Positions 39,443-46,828 of a DNA stretch of 64,000 bases are shown piece after piece; position 1 is the stretch's first letter; each line of letters begins with the position of its first letter. Origin of the DNA: Brumimicrobium sp964585545. Its GTDB lineage: Bacteria; Bacteroidota; Bacteroidia; Flavobacteriales_D; Crocinitomicaceae. The position numbers and the translations under genes were made by a program. The notes beneath the pieces are model-generated. The model was not told the DNA's origin. It saw only the letters and a program-made list of their open reading frames with translations, and ran no database searches. The stretch spans positions 62,001 to 126,000 of the forward strand of contig CAZPDT010000002.1 in the NCBI GenBank assembly GCA_964585545.1, read 5' to 3'.

Positions 39443-39889
39443 ATGGGTTTAACTGATAAAATAAATAACGATATCAAAGATGCAATGCGTGCAAAAGAAA
39501 AAGAAAAACTTTCTGCATTGCGGGATATAAAATCAAAGTTACTCAACGAGGCCGTTTCCGGAAAAGGAGAAGTTGATGAGGCCAAAGAAAATCAAATCAT
39601 TATAAAGTTGCATAAGCAGCGTTTGGATTCTTATAAGGTGTATGTTGAACAAGGAAGAGAGGATTTAGCAAATGAAGAGATGTTTCAAGCGAAAATCATT
39701 GAGGAATACATGCCCAAAATGATGAGTGAAGATGAAATTCGTATCAAAGTTACCGAAACAATATCACGACTTGGTGCTTCAGGTCCTCAAGATATGGGCA
39801 AAGTAATGGGGATACTGTCAAAAGAACTTGCAGGAAAAGCAGATGGTAAAGTTATTGCTGACCTTGTGAAAGAAGAATTAAAAAAATAA
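39443..39889 (+). CDS. GatB/YqeY domain protein
   Basis: 148 residues, a stand-alone YqeY protein: helical N-terminal half (MRAKEKEKLSALRDIKSKLLNEA near residues 15-37) and a C-terminal GatB tail-like half (MGKVMGILSKELAGKADGKVIADLVKEEL). The GatB tail of the tRNA-dependent amidotransferase binds tRNA; the role of the free protein is uncertain. It lies 10 nt after ftsZ and before a strong terminator, so it is the last gene of the dcw transcript. Confidence 0.9.
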   Translation: MGLTDKINNDIKDAMRAKEKEKLSALRDIKSKLLNEAVSGKGEVDEAKENQIIIKLHKQRLDSYKVYVEQGREDLANEEMFQAKIIEEYMPKMMSEDEIRIKVTETISRLGASGPQDMGKVMGILSKELAGKADGKVIADLVKEELKK

Positions 39890-39920
39890 CCAATATTTAT
39901 TGTTACTTGGTTAATTTAAA

Positions 39921-39957
39921 GAGCCTCTGCGTTCATACCTCAGCAGAGGCCTTTTTT
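39921..39957 (+). terminator. Rho-independent terminator of the dcw cluster
   Basis: GCCTCTGC (39923-39930), 12-nt loop, GCAGAGGC (39943-39950), then C and six Ts. An 8-bp GC-rich stem in AT-rich surroundings, 32 nt after the yqeY-type stop. Confidence 0.88.
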
Positions 39958-39994
39958 AAACAAAAGCTTTTTAAACGTTTTATTATCACTAAGA

Positions 39995-41023
39995 ATGTTG
40001 AACAATAAGATGAAAGGTTTTCTTTTGAAAACACCAACAACATTGCCAAAGGAAAGAGATGTTCTTTCCAATCTTAATTTTTCCAACTTTAAAATTTCAA
40101 CTGCATCAACACTTGGTATGCTTCTTACAGTACTTTGTTTTGGATTTCATTGTCATTTCCTCAATGCACAATTTATTAATCATAAGGCAGAACAGGCATT
40201 TACAAGTCAACCCTTTTTTAATGCTTCTACAATAGAAAGATACAACATCAAGTCTATTTCAGGCAATTTTATTCATTATAAACTTGGAGACCGATTGAGG
40301 GAAACGGATTATTTTCGGAAATATATATTCAATAGAAAAGGTCAACTCATCGAACAACAGGAGTATACCTTATTGAATTATAAAAACGACACTTCCGTTA
40401 AAACTTACAAATATGATGAACAGGGCAATCAAATACAGTTCATTCATAAAGACAGAAATGGGTCTTATGGTTATTTTTATGAATATGATGATGAGCACAG
40501 ATTGGTACATTTAGAATACCGACGAAATTATGGAAAACATAAATCAAACATAAATTATGGACTTGGTCCAGAATCAATAGTTTATGCCGAAAAATCTACA
40601 TATAAAAGTTACCCGAAGCAACTTCAGCAAACCATTTTCAACACCAACAATATTCCCTATAAAGATATTTTTATTTATTACAATGAGGATAGTGTAATTG
40701 TTAAGAAAATGGAACGTTTGCGGAGAACACGCCAAACAAAAACGACAACTTACACCTATAATGAAATGGACTTTGTTGATACCATTAAAGTAACCTCGAA
40801 TAGAGAAGGTGTACAAGAGAGAATGTTTACTTTTGAATATGATGAAAATGGCGGATTGTCTAAAAAGAAAGAATATAAAAATGGTGAATTAATCACCCAA
40901 TACGGAGTTTTATATGATGATGAATCATTGATTATTGATGATTTCTTAATTCAGGATGTAGCAACTAATTTTATTCGAGACCTTCACCTCGGCAACTATC
41001 AATACTTTGAACCGAAGCCTTAA
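39995..41023 (+). CDS. Membrane or secreted protein with YD/RHS-like repeats, unknown function
   Basis: 342 residues with one hydrophobic segment at ~41-58 (GMLLTVLCFGFHCHFLNAQ), which ends like a signal peptide. A 40-residue lead before it is long, so the true start may be the ATG at 40118. The rest has repeated Y.YDEQGN.I.F, YEYDDEHRLVHLEYR, YTYNEMDFVDTIKV and FEYDENGGLSKKKEY strands, as in YD/RHS-like or toxin-antitoxin MORN-like wrapping repeats. No catalytic motif or C-terminal toxin domain is seen. It stands alone between two structured non-coding stretches. Confidence 0.7.
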   Translation: MLNNKMKGFLLKTPTTLPKERDVLSNLNFSNFKISTASTLGMLLTVLCFGFHCHFLNAQFINHKAEQAFTSQPFFNASTIERYNIKSISGNFIHYKLGDRLRETDYFRKYIFNRKGQLIEQQEYTLLNYKNDTSVKTYKYDEQGNQIQFIHKDRNGSYGYFYEYDDEHRLVHLEYRRNYGKHKSNINYGLGPESIVYAEKSTYKSYPKQLQQTIFNTNNIPYKDIFIYYNEDSVIVKKMERLRRTRQTKTTTYTYNEMDFVDTIKVTSNREGVQERMFTFEYDENGGLSKKKEYKNGELITQYGVLYDDESLIIDDFLIQDVATNFIRDLHLGNYQYFEPKP

Positions 41024-41024
41024 C

Positions 41025-41088
41025 TTGAACTATTAACTGCGTTGCGTTGTATTGAGCTTGCTGGAATGAGCTCGCTAGTTATGTTCAA
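41025..41088. other. Imperfect long hairpin after the YD-repeat gene
   Basis: TTGAAC / GTTCAA outer arms (41025-41030, 41083-41088), then AACT / AGTT and GCG / CGC inner arms with small bulges. No T-run follows, so it is either a factor-dependent 3' end or an unrelated structured element. Confidence 0.3.
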
Positions 41089-41281
41089 TTTGTTACCACA
41101 GATTAAATTATTTTCATAAGATGTATTAAATTGATTTACAGGTTGTTTTGTGTATATCTTGTTAGAAACTGGCTTTTGGATTATAATTTTTCGTGAATAG
41201 TTGTAACCTTTATTGAGTTCATATACTCTAATAGAACAGAAGGACTTTTATAGGTTATAATTGAAATTAAATACAGAACCC

Positions 41282-41932
41282 ATGACACGTTTAGAAGATA
41301 GATTGACAGAAGAAGAAATTGTGAAAAGAGTGGTAAAGGGAGAAAAATCACTTTATGAAATTATTGTTAGGCGATTTAATCCTTATTTATATAAAATAGG
41401 ACGGTCATACAATTACAGTCATGAAATAACCCAAGACCTAATGCAAGATACTTTTATAGACGCCTACAAAGCACTTTCAACATTTGAGGGAAGATCCAGT
41501 TTTAAAACGTGGATTATTCGAATAATGTTGAACAACTGTTATCGGAAAAGTAATAAATCAAGTTATAAGAATGAAGTCCAAGGAACTATTAATGATAATT
41601 TAAGACCTATGTATTCAAATGATCATGAAGAAACAGATCGATTAGTACGAAACCGTGAGTTGCGTAATATTATAGAAGAAGCTCTTGAAAACATTCCTTT
41701 TGAATACCGGATGGTTTTTTCTTTAAGAGAAATCAATGACCTTAGAGTTAAGGAAACTGCTGAGTTGCTTAAGATCAGTGAATCTAATGTAAAAGTTCGA
41801 TTGAACAGAGCAAAAACAATGCTTAAAGACCAAATTATGGGTTCTTATTCACCCAATGAACTGTATGATTTTAACTTGATTTATTGTACACCAATGGTAG
41901 AAAGGGTAATGAAGGAGATTGATAAATTATAA
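41282..41932 (+). CDS. ECF-type RNA polymerase sigma factor
   Basis: Sigma-70 region 2 (LYEIIVRRFNPYLYKIGRSY, DLMQDTFIDAYKAL, FKTWIIRIMLNNCYRK) and region 4 (IPFEYRMVFSLREINDLRVKETAELLKISESNVKVRLNRAKTML, with the HTH around ETAELLKIS). A TTG 21 nt upstream could extend it by seven residues, but the ATG fits ECF proteins better. No anti-sigma gene follows; a C-terminal tail with ...NLIYCTPMVERVMKEID resembles short Cys-bearing tails seen in some redox-linked sigma factors, though only one Cys is there. Placed upstream of DUF4142, cupredoxin, folE and reductase genes, which may be its targets (inference). Confidence 0.9.
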   Translation: MTRLEDRLTEEEIVKRVVKGEKSLYEIIVRRFNPYLYKIGRSYNYSHEITQDLMQDTFIDAYKALSTFEGRSSFKTWIIRIMLNNCYRKSNKSSYKNEVQGTINDNLRPMYSNDHEETDRLVRNRELRNIIEEALENIPFEYRMVFSLREINDLRVKETAELLKISESNVKVRLNRAKTMLKDQIMGSYSPNELYDFNLIYCTPMVERVMKEIDKL

Positions 41933-41973
41933 ATGCAATAGAAGAGTATAGACTTGAAATAAACCGTCAACAG

Positions 41974-41996
41974 GTCCTGCGATTTTTTCAAATTTT
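41974..41996 (+). promoter_or_regulatory. Shared leader motif TCCTGCG...TCAAATTTT (copy 1)
   Basis: GGTCCTGCG followed by a T-rich spacer and TCAAATTTT, 38 nt before the DUF4142 gene. A close match sits before folE. It may be a promoter/operator or a conserved mRNA leader. Confidence 0.35.
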
Positions 41997-42033
41997 AATT
42001 TAATAAATAAGGGCCCAATTAAAAATAAATATT

Positions 42034-42579
42034 ATGAGAGTTTTAAAAAATGTATCGAACTGGTCTGCAGGTTTAGCACTTGCAGTTGCCTTAATGTCAT
42101 CTGCCATATATGCGCAAGATGATGCACCAAAATTAACTGATCCTGAAATTGCATCAGTAGCTGTTACAGCCAATCAAATAGATGTAAATTATGGTGAAAT
42201 TGCACTGGAGAAATCCAATAATAAAGATGTTAAGCATTTTGCTAAGACGATGATGAATGACCATAAAAACATCATTAAGCAAGCAGTTGACTTAGCAACT
42301 AAGCTAGGAGTAACACCAAAAGATAATTCTGTAACACAATCATTGTTAAAAGGAGAAAAGGAAACTTCTGCTAAATTGAGAAAGCTAAAAGGTAAAGCTT
42401 TTGACAAAGCTTATATTGATAATGAAGTAGCTTATCATAAAGCAGTAATTAACGCAGTGAAAACACTCTTAATTCCACAAGCTAAAAATGAGCAATTGAA
42501 AGATTTACTCGTTAAGGTAATGCCATTATTAGAACATCACTTGGAAATGGCTGAAAAGGTGCAAGCTGAATTTAAATAA
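42034..42579 (+). CDS. DUF4142 domain-containing exported protein
   Basis: Signal peptide (~1-27, cut before QDDAPK), then an all-helical DUF4142 domain: DPEIASVAVTANQIDVNYGEIALEKS, VKHFAKTMMNDHKNI and YIDNEVAYHKAVINAVKTLLIP, ending LLEHHLEMAEKVQ. Four-helix, ferritin-like family with several His (H65, H73, H132, H168, H169). Biochemical role unknown; members are commonly induced by stress in the periplasm. The cupredoxin gene follows after 9 nt, so both are likely co-transcribed. Confidence 0.88.
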   Translation: MRVLKNVSNWSAGLALAVALMSSAIYAQDDAPKLTDPEIASVAVTANQIDVNYGEIALEKSNNKDVKHFAKTMMNDHKNIIKQAVDLATKLGVTPKDNSVTQSLLKGEKETSAKLRKLKGKAFDKAYIDNEVAYHKAVINAVKTLLIPQAKNEQLKDLLVKVMPLLEHHLEMAEKVQAEFK

Positions 42580-42588
42580 TCCAAAGTC

Positions 42589-42990
42589 ATGAAAAAGAAG
42601 TATTTGTTAATTACTGTATTTGTTATGTTCGGACTTCTGTTAACAGTTGCGAGTTGTACATCTGATAATGTTGAGGAAAATCCACAATCAGTTACAGAGA
42701 AATTAAGTGAGTTGCAGCCGACAACAGAGGAAACTCCAGGTCCCGACACTATTGTGATTAGCGGGATGAAATACAGTCCCCAAAATCTCACCATTCACAA
42801 AGGTGACACTGTGGTGTGGCTCAACAATGATCTCGTTGTTCACGATGTTACAGAGGATAAGCTTCAAACATGGACTTCTGATAGTATCCATGTTGGCGCA
42901 ACTTGGTCGATGGTACCTGAAAGCAGCTTTGATTACCTTTGTTCTATACATCCTACAATGAAAGGGAGTATTACAGTTCTGGACAATTAG
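42589..42990 (+). CDS. Cupredoxin (plastocyanin/azurin-like) lipoprotein
   Basis: Lipoprotein signal with lipobox ending VASC (Cys23). An unstructured Glu/Thr-rich linker leads to an 80-residue cupredoxin fold: YSPQNLTIHKGDTVVWLNND, then type 1 copper ligands H85 (VVHDVT), C118, H121 and M124 in CSIHPTMKG. The full ligand set is present, so copper binding is likely. Probably a periplasm-facing electron carrier anchored by lipid. The co-transcribed DUF4142 gene and nearby reductase hint at oxidative or metal stress. Confidence 0.9.
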   Translation: MKKKYLLITVFVMFGLLLTVASCTSDNVEENPQSVTEKLSELQPTTEETPGPDTIVISGMKYSPQNLTIHKGDTVVWLNNDLVVHDVTEDKLQTWTSDSIHVGATWSMVPESSFDYLCSIHPTMKGSITVLDN

Positions 42991-43044
42991 CAAAAGCTAT
43001 GTATAGTTTGGGCTAGAATAAATATAATTTGGGGGGAGCGCAAT

Positions 43045-43070
43045 GGGTTCTGCGTTTCTTCTCAAATTTT
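43045..43070 (+). promoter_or_regulatory. Shared leader motif TTCTGCG...TCAAATTTT (copy 2)
   Basis: GGGTTCTGCG, T/C-rich spacer, TCAAATTTT, 46 nt before folE. Matches the element before the DUF4142 gene with a 3-nt longer spacer. Confidence 0.35.
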
Positions 43071-43115
43071 CAAATACAGATTGAACCTTAATAATAATTC
43101 ACATAAATATAAATT

Positions 43116-43766
43116 ATGAAAGATGCATTTCCGCTTACAAATGGCAAAACGATTGTAGAAACAGCAATAAATGACAATGATTTTGAACTCACAGATGAGG
43201 ATAAAATTAGTGAGATTGAGTATCACTTTACCAAAATCATGCAAGTGCTTGGACTTGATTTATCAGATGATAGTCTTAGAAACACACCAAAACGGGTTGC
43301 AAAAATGTATGTTAAGGAGTTGTTCGGTGGATTAAATGTTAAAAATAAACCAGAAATCAGCCTTTTTGAAAACAAGTACAACTACAACAACATGCTTGTA
43401 GAAAAAAACATTACCGTTTATTCTAACTGTGAGCATCATTTTGTTCCAATAATTGGTGTGGCGCATGTTGCTTACATTCCTCATGACAAAGTGATTGGAC
43501 TTTCTAAATTGAACAGAATTGTGCAGTATTATGCCAAAAGGCCTCAAGTTCAGGAAAGATTAACTGTGCAAATAGCCGATGCTCTAAAAGAGATTTTAAA
43601 TCATGATGACATTGCCGTTTATATTGAAGCAGATCATCTGTGTGTTGCCTCCAGAGGAATTAATGATACAAATAGTGAAACAGTTACTGCGGTTTATTCT
43701 GGACAATTTGAAAATAAAGATGTGAAAAACACGTTTTTATCAAGTATAGGAAATAAAAATAAATAA
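43116..43766 (+). CDS. folE: GTP cyclohydrolase I
   Basis: Converts GTP to 7,8-dihydroneopterin triphosphate, first step to folate and pterins. Motifs: DSLRNTPKRVAKMYVKELFGGL, SNCEHHFVPIIGVAHVAYIP (zinc Cys105, catalytic His108), GLSKLNRIVQYYAKRPQVQERLT and DHLCVASRG (second zinc Cys176). All catalytic residues are present; 216 residues is normal. Its presence beside a sigma factor and a reductase is unusual for folate metabolism and may reflect a stress-linked copy. The reductase gene follows after 3 nt. Confidence 0.95.
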   Translation: MKDAFPLTNGKTIVETAINDNDFELTDEDKISEIEYHFTKIMQVLGLDLSDDSLRNTPKRVAKMYVKELFGGLNVKNKPEISLFENKYNYNNMLVEKNITVYSNCEHHFVPIIGVAHVAYIPHDKVIGLSKLNRIVQYYAKRPQVQERLTVQIADALKEILNHDDIAVYIEADHLCVASRGINDTNSETVTAVYSGQFENKDVKNTFLSSIGNKNK

Positions 43767-43769
43767 GAT

Positions 43770-44438
43770 ATGGGACAAATAGTAAAAGTTAAATCAAATG
43801 AATACATTACACATGATGTACTGAGAATAGTATTTGAAAAACCTGATGGGTACACATTTACGCCTGGTCAGGCAGCAGATATTTCTATTAATAAATCGGG
43901 ATGGGAAGAAAAGCTGAGTTGTTTTACCTTCACTTCATTGCCTGAAGACAAAGACTTAGAATTTACCATTAAGGTTTATCCAGAACGGAAAAGACTCACC
44001 AATGAATTGCAGTCTGTCAAACCTGGTGATGAACTTATACTGCAAAGTCCGTTTGGTGATATACAGTACAAAGACAAAGGGATTTTTCTTGCGGGAGGTG
44101 CGGGAATAACACCTTTTATTGCCATACTGAAAGAACTGCAGAAGAAAAATAAAATTGATGGAAGTAAATTGATTTTTGCCAATAAAAGAGAAGAAGATAT
44201 TATAGACAAGGAATACTTTGAACGTATTTTAGGAGATGATTTTATCAATATTTTATCCGAGGAAGAAAAGCAAGGTTATGAACATGGATATATCTCAAAT
44301 GAATTGATTAAAAAACATCAAGATGCGAATACTCAATTTTATTATTTGTGTGGCCCACCACCAATGATGGAGGCAGTAGAAAAACAGTTGAATCAGATTG
44401 GAGTTAAAGAAAGTCAAATTGTGAAAGAAGGGTTTTAG
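43770..44438 (+). CDS. Ferredoxin/flavin reductase-like FAD-NAD(P)H oxidoreductase
   Basis: 222 residues of the ferredoxin-NADP reductase superfamily: FAD-binding barrel (FTPGQAADISINKSGWEEK, SCFTFTSLPEDKDLEFTIKVY), pyrophosphate-binding PGDELILQSPFGDI and NAD(P)-binding half with LAGGAGITPFIAIL and YLCGPPPMMEAVEKQL. No 2Fe-2S domain is fused, so it needs a separate partner; the cupredoxin is on the other side of the membrane and is unlikely to be the direct one. Coupled to folE. Confidence 0.88.
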   Translation: MGQIVKVKSNEYITHDVLRIVFEKPDGYTFTPGQAADISINKSGWEEKLSCFTFTSLPEDKDLEFTIKVYPERKRLTNELQSVKPGDELILQSPFGDIQYKDKGIFLAGGAGITPFIAILKELQKKNKIDGSKLIFANKREEDIIDKEYFERILGDDFINILSEEEKQGYEHGYISNELIKKHQDANTQFYYLCGPPPMMEAVEKQLNQIGVKESQIVKEGF

Positions 44439-44459
44439 TTGGCGCCAATTCACTATTAT

Positions 44460-44493
44460 AAAAAGACGATCTGTTGATTCAGTTCGTCTTTTT
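44460..44493 (+). terminator. Rho-independent terminator of the folE-reductase unit
   Basis: AAAAAGACGA (44460-44469), 14-nt loop, TCGTCTTTTT (44484-44493) followed by more A/T. The palindromic A/T ends allow it to work in both directions. Confidence 0.8.
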
Positions 44494-44812
44494 ATTTTTA
44501 AACCTAAATTATTAAATTCAATACAGTAATTTCATCGCATAGTGTTGAACTTGCATATTGTATTTATATGTTTTCGTGATGAAAAAATAAAATGGTGATT
44601 GATTTTGTCAGCACAAGAGGTTTTTTTATTAAAAAAAATAAGAAAAAAAAATTGTATAGACCTATAGCAATACTATCTTACTGTTTTAAAAATATATATA
44701 TTTGCGTAGAATAAATCACTAAAGTTGTTATATTGATGTGATTGAGAATAAAAGTGAGAAATAATTCTTGTAACTTATAGCTAAATGGAGAGAATCACAA
44801 TAAAATAAGGGG
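44494..44812. other. Intergenic region before mgtE
   Basis: About 320 bp, very A/T-rich. I see a candidate -7 element (see 44697) and no open frame. No structure like the known Mg2+ riboswitches was recognised. Confidence 0.5.
44697..44704 (+). promoter_or_regulatory. Candidate Bacteroidota -7 element (TATATTTG) for mgtE
   Basis: TATATTTG at the end of an AT repeat; no TTTG at the -33 distance. It predicts a leader of about 105 nt before mgtE. Confidence 0.35.
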
Positions 44813-44815
44813 TTG

Positions 44816-46159
44816 ATGGAAATAGAGGAATTAAGAACGGGTTTGGTTTTTATGATAAAACTCGAGGATTGGAAAACTTTGAAACAAGAAGTTGAAAAAC
44901 TTGAACCATTCGAAGTAGCCGAGATTTTTGAAGACATTTCTGAACGGGATAAGATCATTATTTTTAGATTACTCAACAACCAACAAACAAAGGACGTTTT
45001 TAAACTCCTCGATCATGAAGAGCAACAAGAAATTATAGATGGACTTGCAGAAAATGCAACCAAAATAGCACAGCTTCTGAACGACATTGATCCCGATGAT
45101 AGAACTGCATTCCTAGAAGAGTTGCCAGCAGAGGTTTCTAAACAACTTATCTTACAATTGTCTCCAGAACAACGTGCGATTACCAACCAACTTTTGGGTT
45201 ATCCCAAAGACAGCATTGGTCGATTGATGACTACAGAATATGTTGTTGTAAAACCTGAATTCACCGTAGAGCAAGCGTTTGAACATATTCGCGAATTTGG
45301 CAGTGATTCAGAAACATTAAATGTAATTTATGTTATTGATGAGAATTGGCGCTTGATTGACGACTTAAAAATAAAAAGACTAATTTTAGCTGAACCTACG
45401 CAGACCATTGAGGAGCTAAGTGACGACCAGTTTGTTGCTTTAAATGCAAAGGACGATCAAGAAGATGCAATTCGCATTTTTAAAGATTATTCTAGGGTGG
45501 CTTTACCTGTTTTAGATGAAGAAGGAATTTTGCTGGGAATAGTAACTTTTGATGATATTTTGGACTTGGCGGCAGATGAATCTTCCGAGGATTTCCATAA
45601 ATTTAGCGCCTTCCAAAGTGCAATTTCTAATCCACTTAAAGCCCGTATTTTCGATTTGTATAAAAACCGTGTTATTTGGCTAGTCGCCTTGGTTTTTATG
45701 AATATATTCTCCGGTGCAGCCTTGTCACATTTCGAAAATATTATTCAAGGGACAGTTGCTTTGGTCTTTTTTCTTCCTTTATTAATTGACAGTGGAGGGA
45801 ATGCAGGTTCCCAGACTGCCACTTTGATGATTCGGTCGATAGCAATGGGAGACGTAAAAATGTCTGATTGGTATAAGTTAATAGGCAGGGAACTCGTAGT
45901 TTCGCTTATACTCGGAATAACAATGTCTGTTGCAGTTGCTATTCTTGCTAGTTTTCGCTCTCCTCAAATTGTATATGTTGTTGCTACAACAATGGTTATT
46001 ATTGTACTTTGGGGAAGTATTGTTGGATTGTTGTTACCTTTTATTTTTACAAAATTAAAAATTGACCCAGCCACAGCAAGCGCTCCTTTGATTACAACCA
46101 TTTGTGATATTAGTGGTGTACTTATTTATTTTAGTGTGGCGACTATTATGTTGGCTTAA
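44816..46159 (+). CDS. mgtE: MgtE-type magnesium transporter
   Basis: N-terminal helical MgtE_N domain (~20-125; LEPFEVAEIFEDISERDK, DPDDRTAFLEELP), two CBS domains (~130-250; LMTTEYVVVKPEFTVEQAF, RVALPVLDEEGILLGIVTFDDIL) and a five-helix membrane part with LPLLIDSGGNAGSQTATLMIR and the Mg-filter segment LPFIFTKLKIDPATASAPL near the end. 447-448 residues, the full MgtE length. A TTG lies just before the ATG. In this family Mg2+ binding to the N-domain and CBS region closes the channel. Confidence 0.95.
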   Translation: MEIEELRTGLVFMIKLEDWKTLKQEVEKLEPFEVAEIFEDISERDKIIIFRLLNNQQTKDVFKLLDHEEQQEIIDGLAENATKIAQLLNDIDPDDRTAFLEELPAEVSKQLILQLSPEQRAITNQLLGYPKDSIGRLMTTEYVVVKPEFTVEQAFEHIREFGSDSETLNVIYVIDENWRLIDDLKIKRLILAEPTQTIEELSDDQFVALNAKDDQEDAIRIFKDYSRVALPVLDEEGILLGIVTFDDILDLAADESSEDFHKFSAFQSAISNPLKARIFDLYKNRVIWLVALVFMNIFSGAALSHFENIIQGTVALVFFLPLLIDSGGNAGSQTATLMIRSIAMGDVKMSDWYKLIGRELVVSLILGITMSVAVAILASFRSPQIVYVVATTMVIIVLWGSIVGLLLPFIFTKLKIDPATASAPLITTICDISGVLIYFSVATIMLA

Positions 46160-46201
46160 TCAAATACAACATCGGATTGTGGAGTATTGTTGTTTTGGAC
46201 T

Positions 46202-46546
46202 CTAAAGAGTTGCTTTAAGGTAAGGAAGAAAAGTTAAAACACCAACCACAACAGCAAATACAGCAGCTAATAAAACCGCAGCAGCACTAATATCTTTGAT
46301 GTTTTTAATTTGATTATTGGTGCTTTTTGAAATCAGATTGCATGTTTTTTCAATGGCTGAATTTATGATCTCTAATGACAACACCATTGCACTTGTTAAA
46401 AGGAGAATAACCCAATCAGTAGAAGAAATTTGAAATACAAATCCCAAAACCAAAACGGCAATAAAAAAAACGAGTTGAATTTTAAAATTTCGTTCTTTGG
46501 AAAGCATTAAATAAAGACCACGAAATGCATGTTTGAGACCAAACAT
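46202..46546 (-). CDS. Diacylglycerol/undecaprenol kinase family protein
   Basis: 114-residue membrane protein of the DgkA family: FGLKHAFRGLYLML and ERNFKIQLVFF at the N-terminus, catalytic LSLEIINSAIEKTCNLIS, and IKDISAAAVLLAAVFAVVVG. Conserved Glu and Asn of the active site are present. In species other than Proteobacteria, DgkA homologues usually phosphorylate undecaprenol, feeding the lipid carrier for cell-wall synthesis. Last gene of the mrp-nfu-dgkA minus-strand unit; converges on mgtE. Confidence 0.9.
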   Translation of the reverse strand: MFGLKHAFRGLYLMLSKERNFKIQLVFFIAVLVLGFVFQISSTDWVILLLTSAMVLSLEIINSAIEKTCNLISKSTNNQIKNIKDISAAAVLLAAVFAVVVGVLTFLPYLKATL

Positions 46547-46560
46547 ATCAACAATTTAAA

Positions 46561-46824
46561 TTAATGTGCATTTTCTGCTTGGTTGATTGCTTCAACACGA
46601 ACGATTTCGGGGGCTACATCTTTAATTGCTTCTTCTAAGCCTGCTTTCATGGTCATTGTACTCATTGAACAATCTCTACAATTTCCCAGTAGTTTTACCC
46701 GCACCACTTTATCGTCTGTAATTTCAATCAACTCCATGTCACCACCATCTTTTTCAAGATAGGGTCGCAATTGATCCAATGCTTGCTTTACAATAGTTTC
46801 TAAATTCTTAGCTTCTCTGGACAT
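46561..46824 (-). CDS. NifU-like (Nfu-type) Fe-S cluster scaffold
   Basis: 87 residues, essentially the NifU C-terminal domain alone: LRPYLEKDGGDMELIEI and GNCRDCSMSTMTMKAGLE with the CxxC pair (C49, C52). A dimer bridges a 4Fe-4S cluster and passes it to target enzymes. It begins 4 nt after the mrp stop, so the two are almost surely co-translated and may act together in Fe-S assembly. Confidence 0.93.
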   Translation of the reverse strand: MSREAKNLETIVKQALDQLRPYLEKDGGDMELIEITDDKVVRVKLLGNCRDCSMSTMTMKAGLEEAIKDVAPEIVRVEAINQAENAH

Positions 46825-46828
46825 CTTT

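Noticed and set aside
44494..44815. Mg2+ riboswitch (M-box or ykkC-like) before mgtE
   Set aside because: The leader is mostly A/T runs and shows no conserved helices I could recognise.
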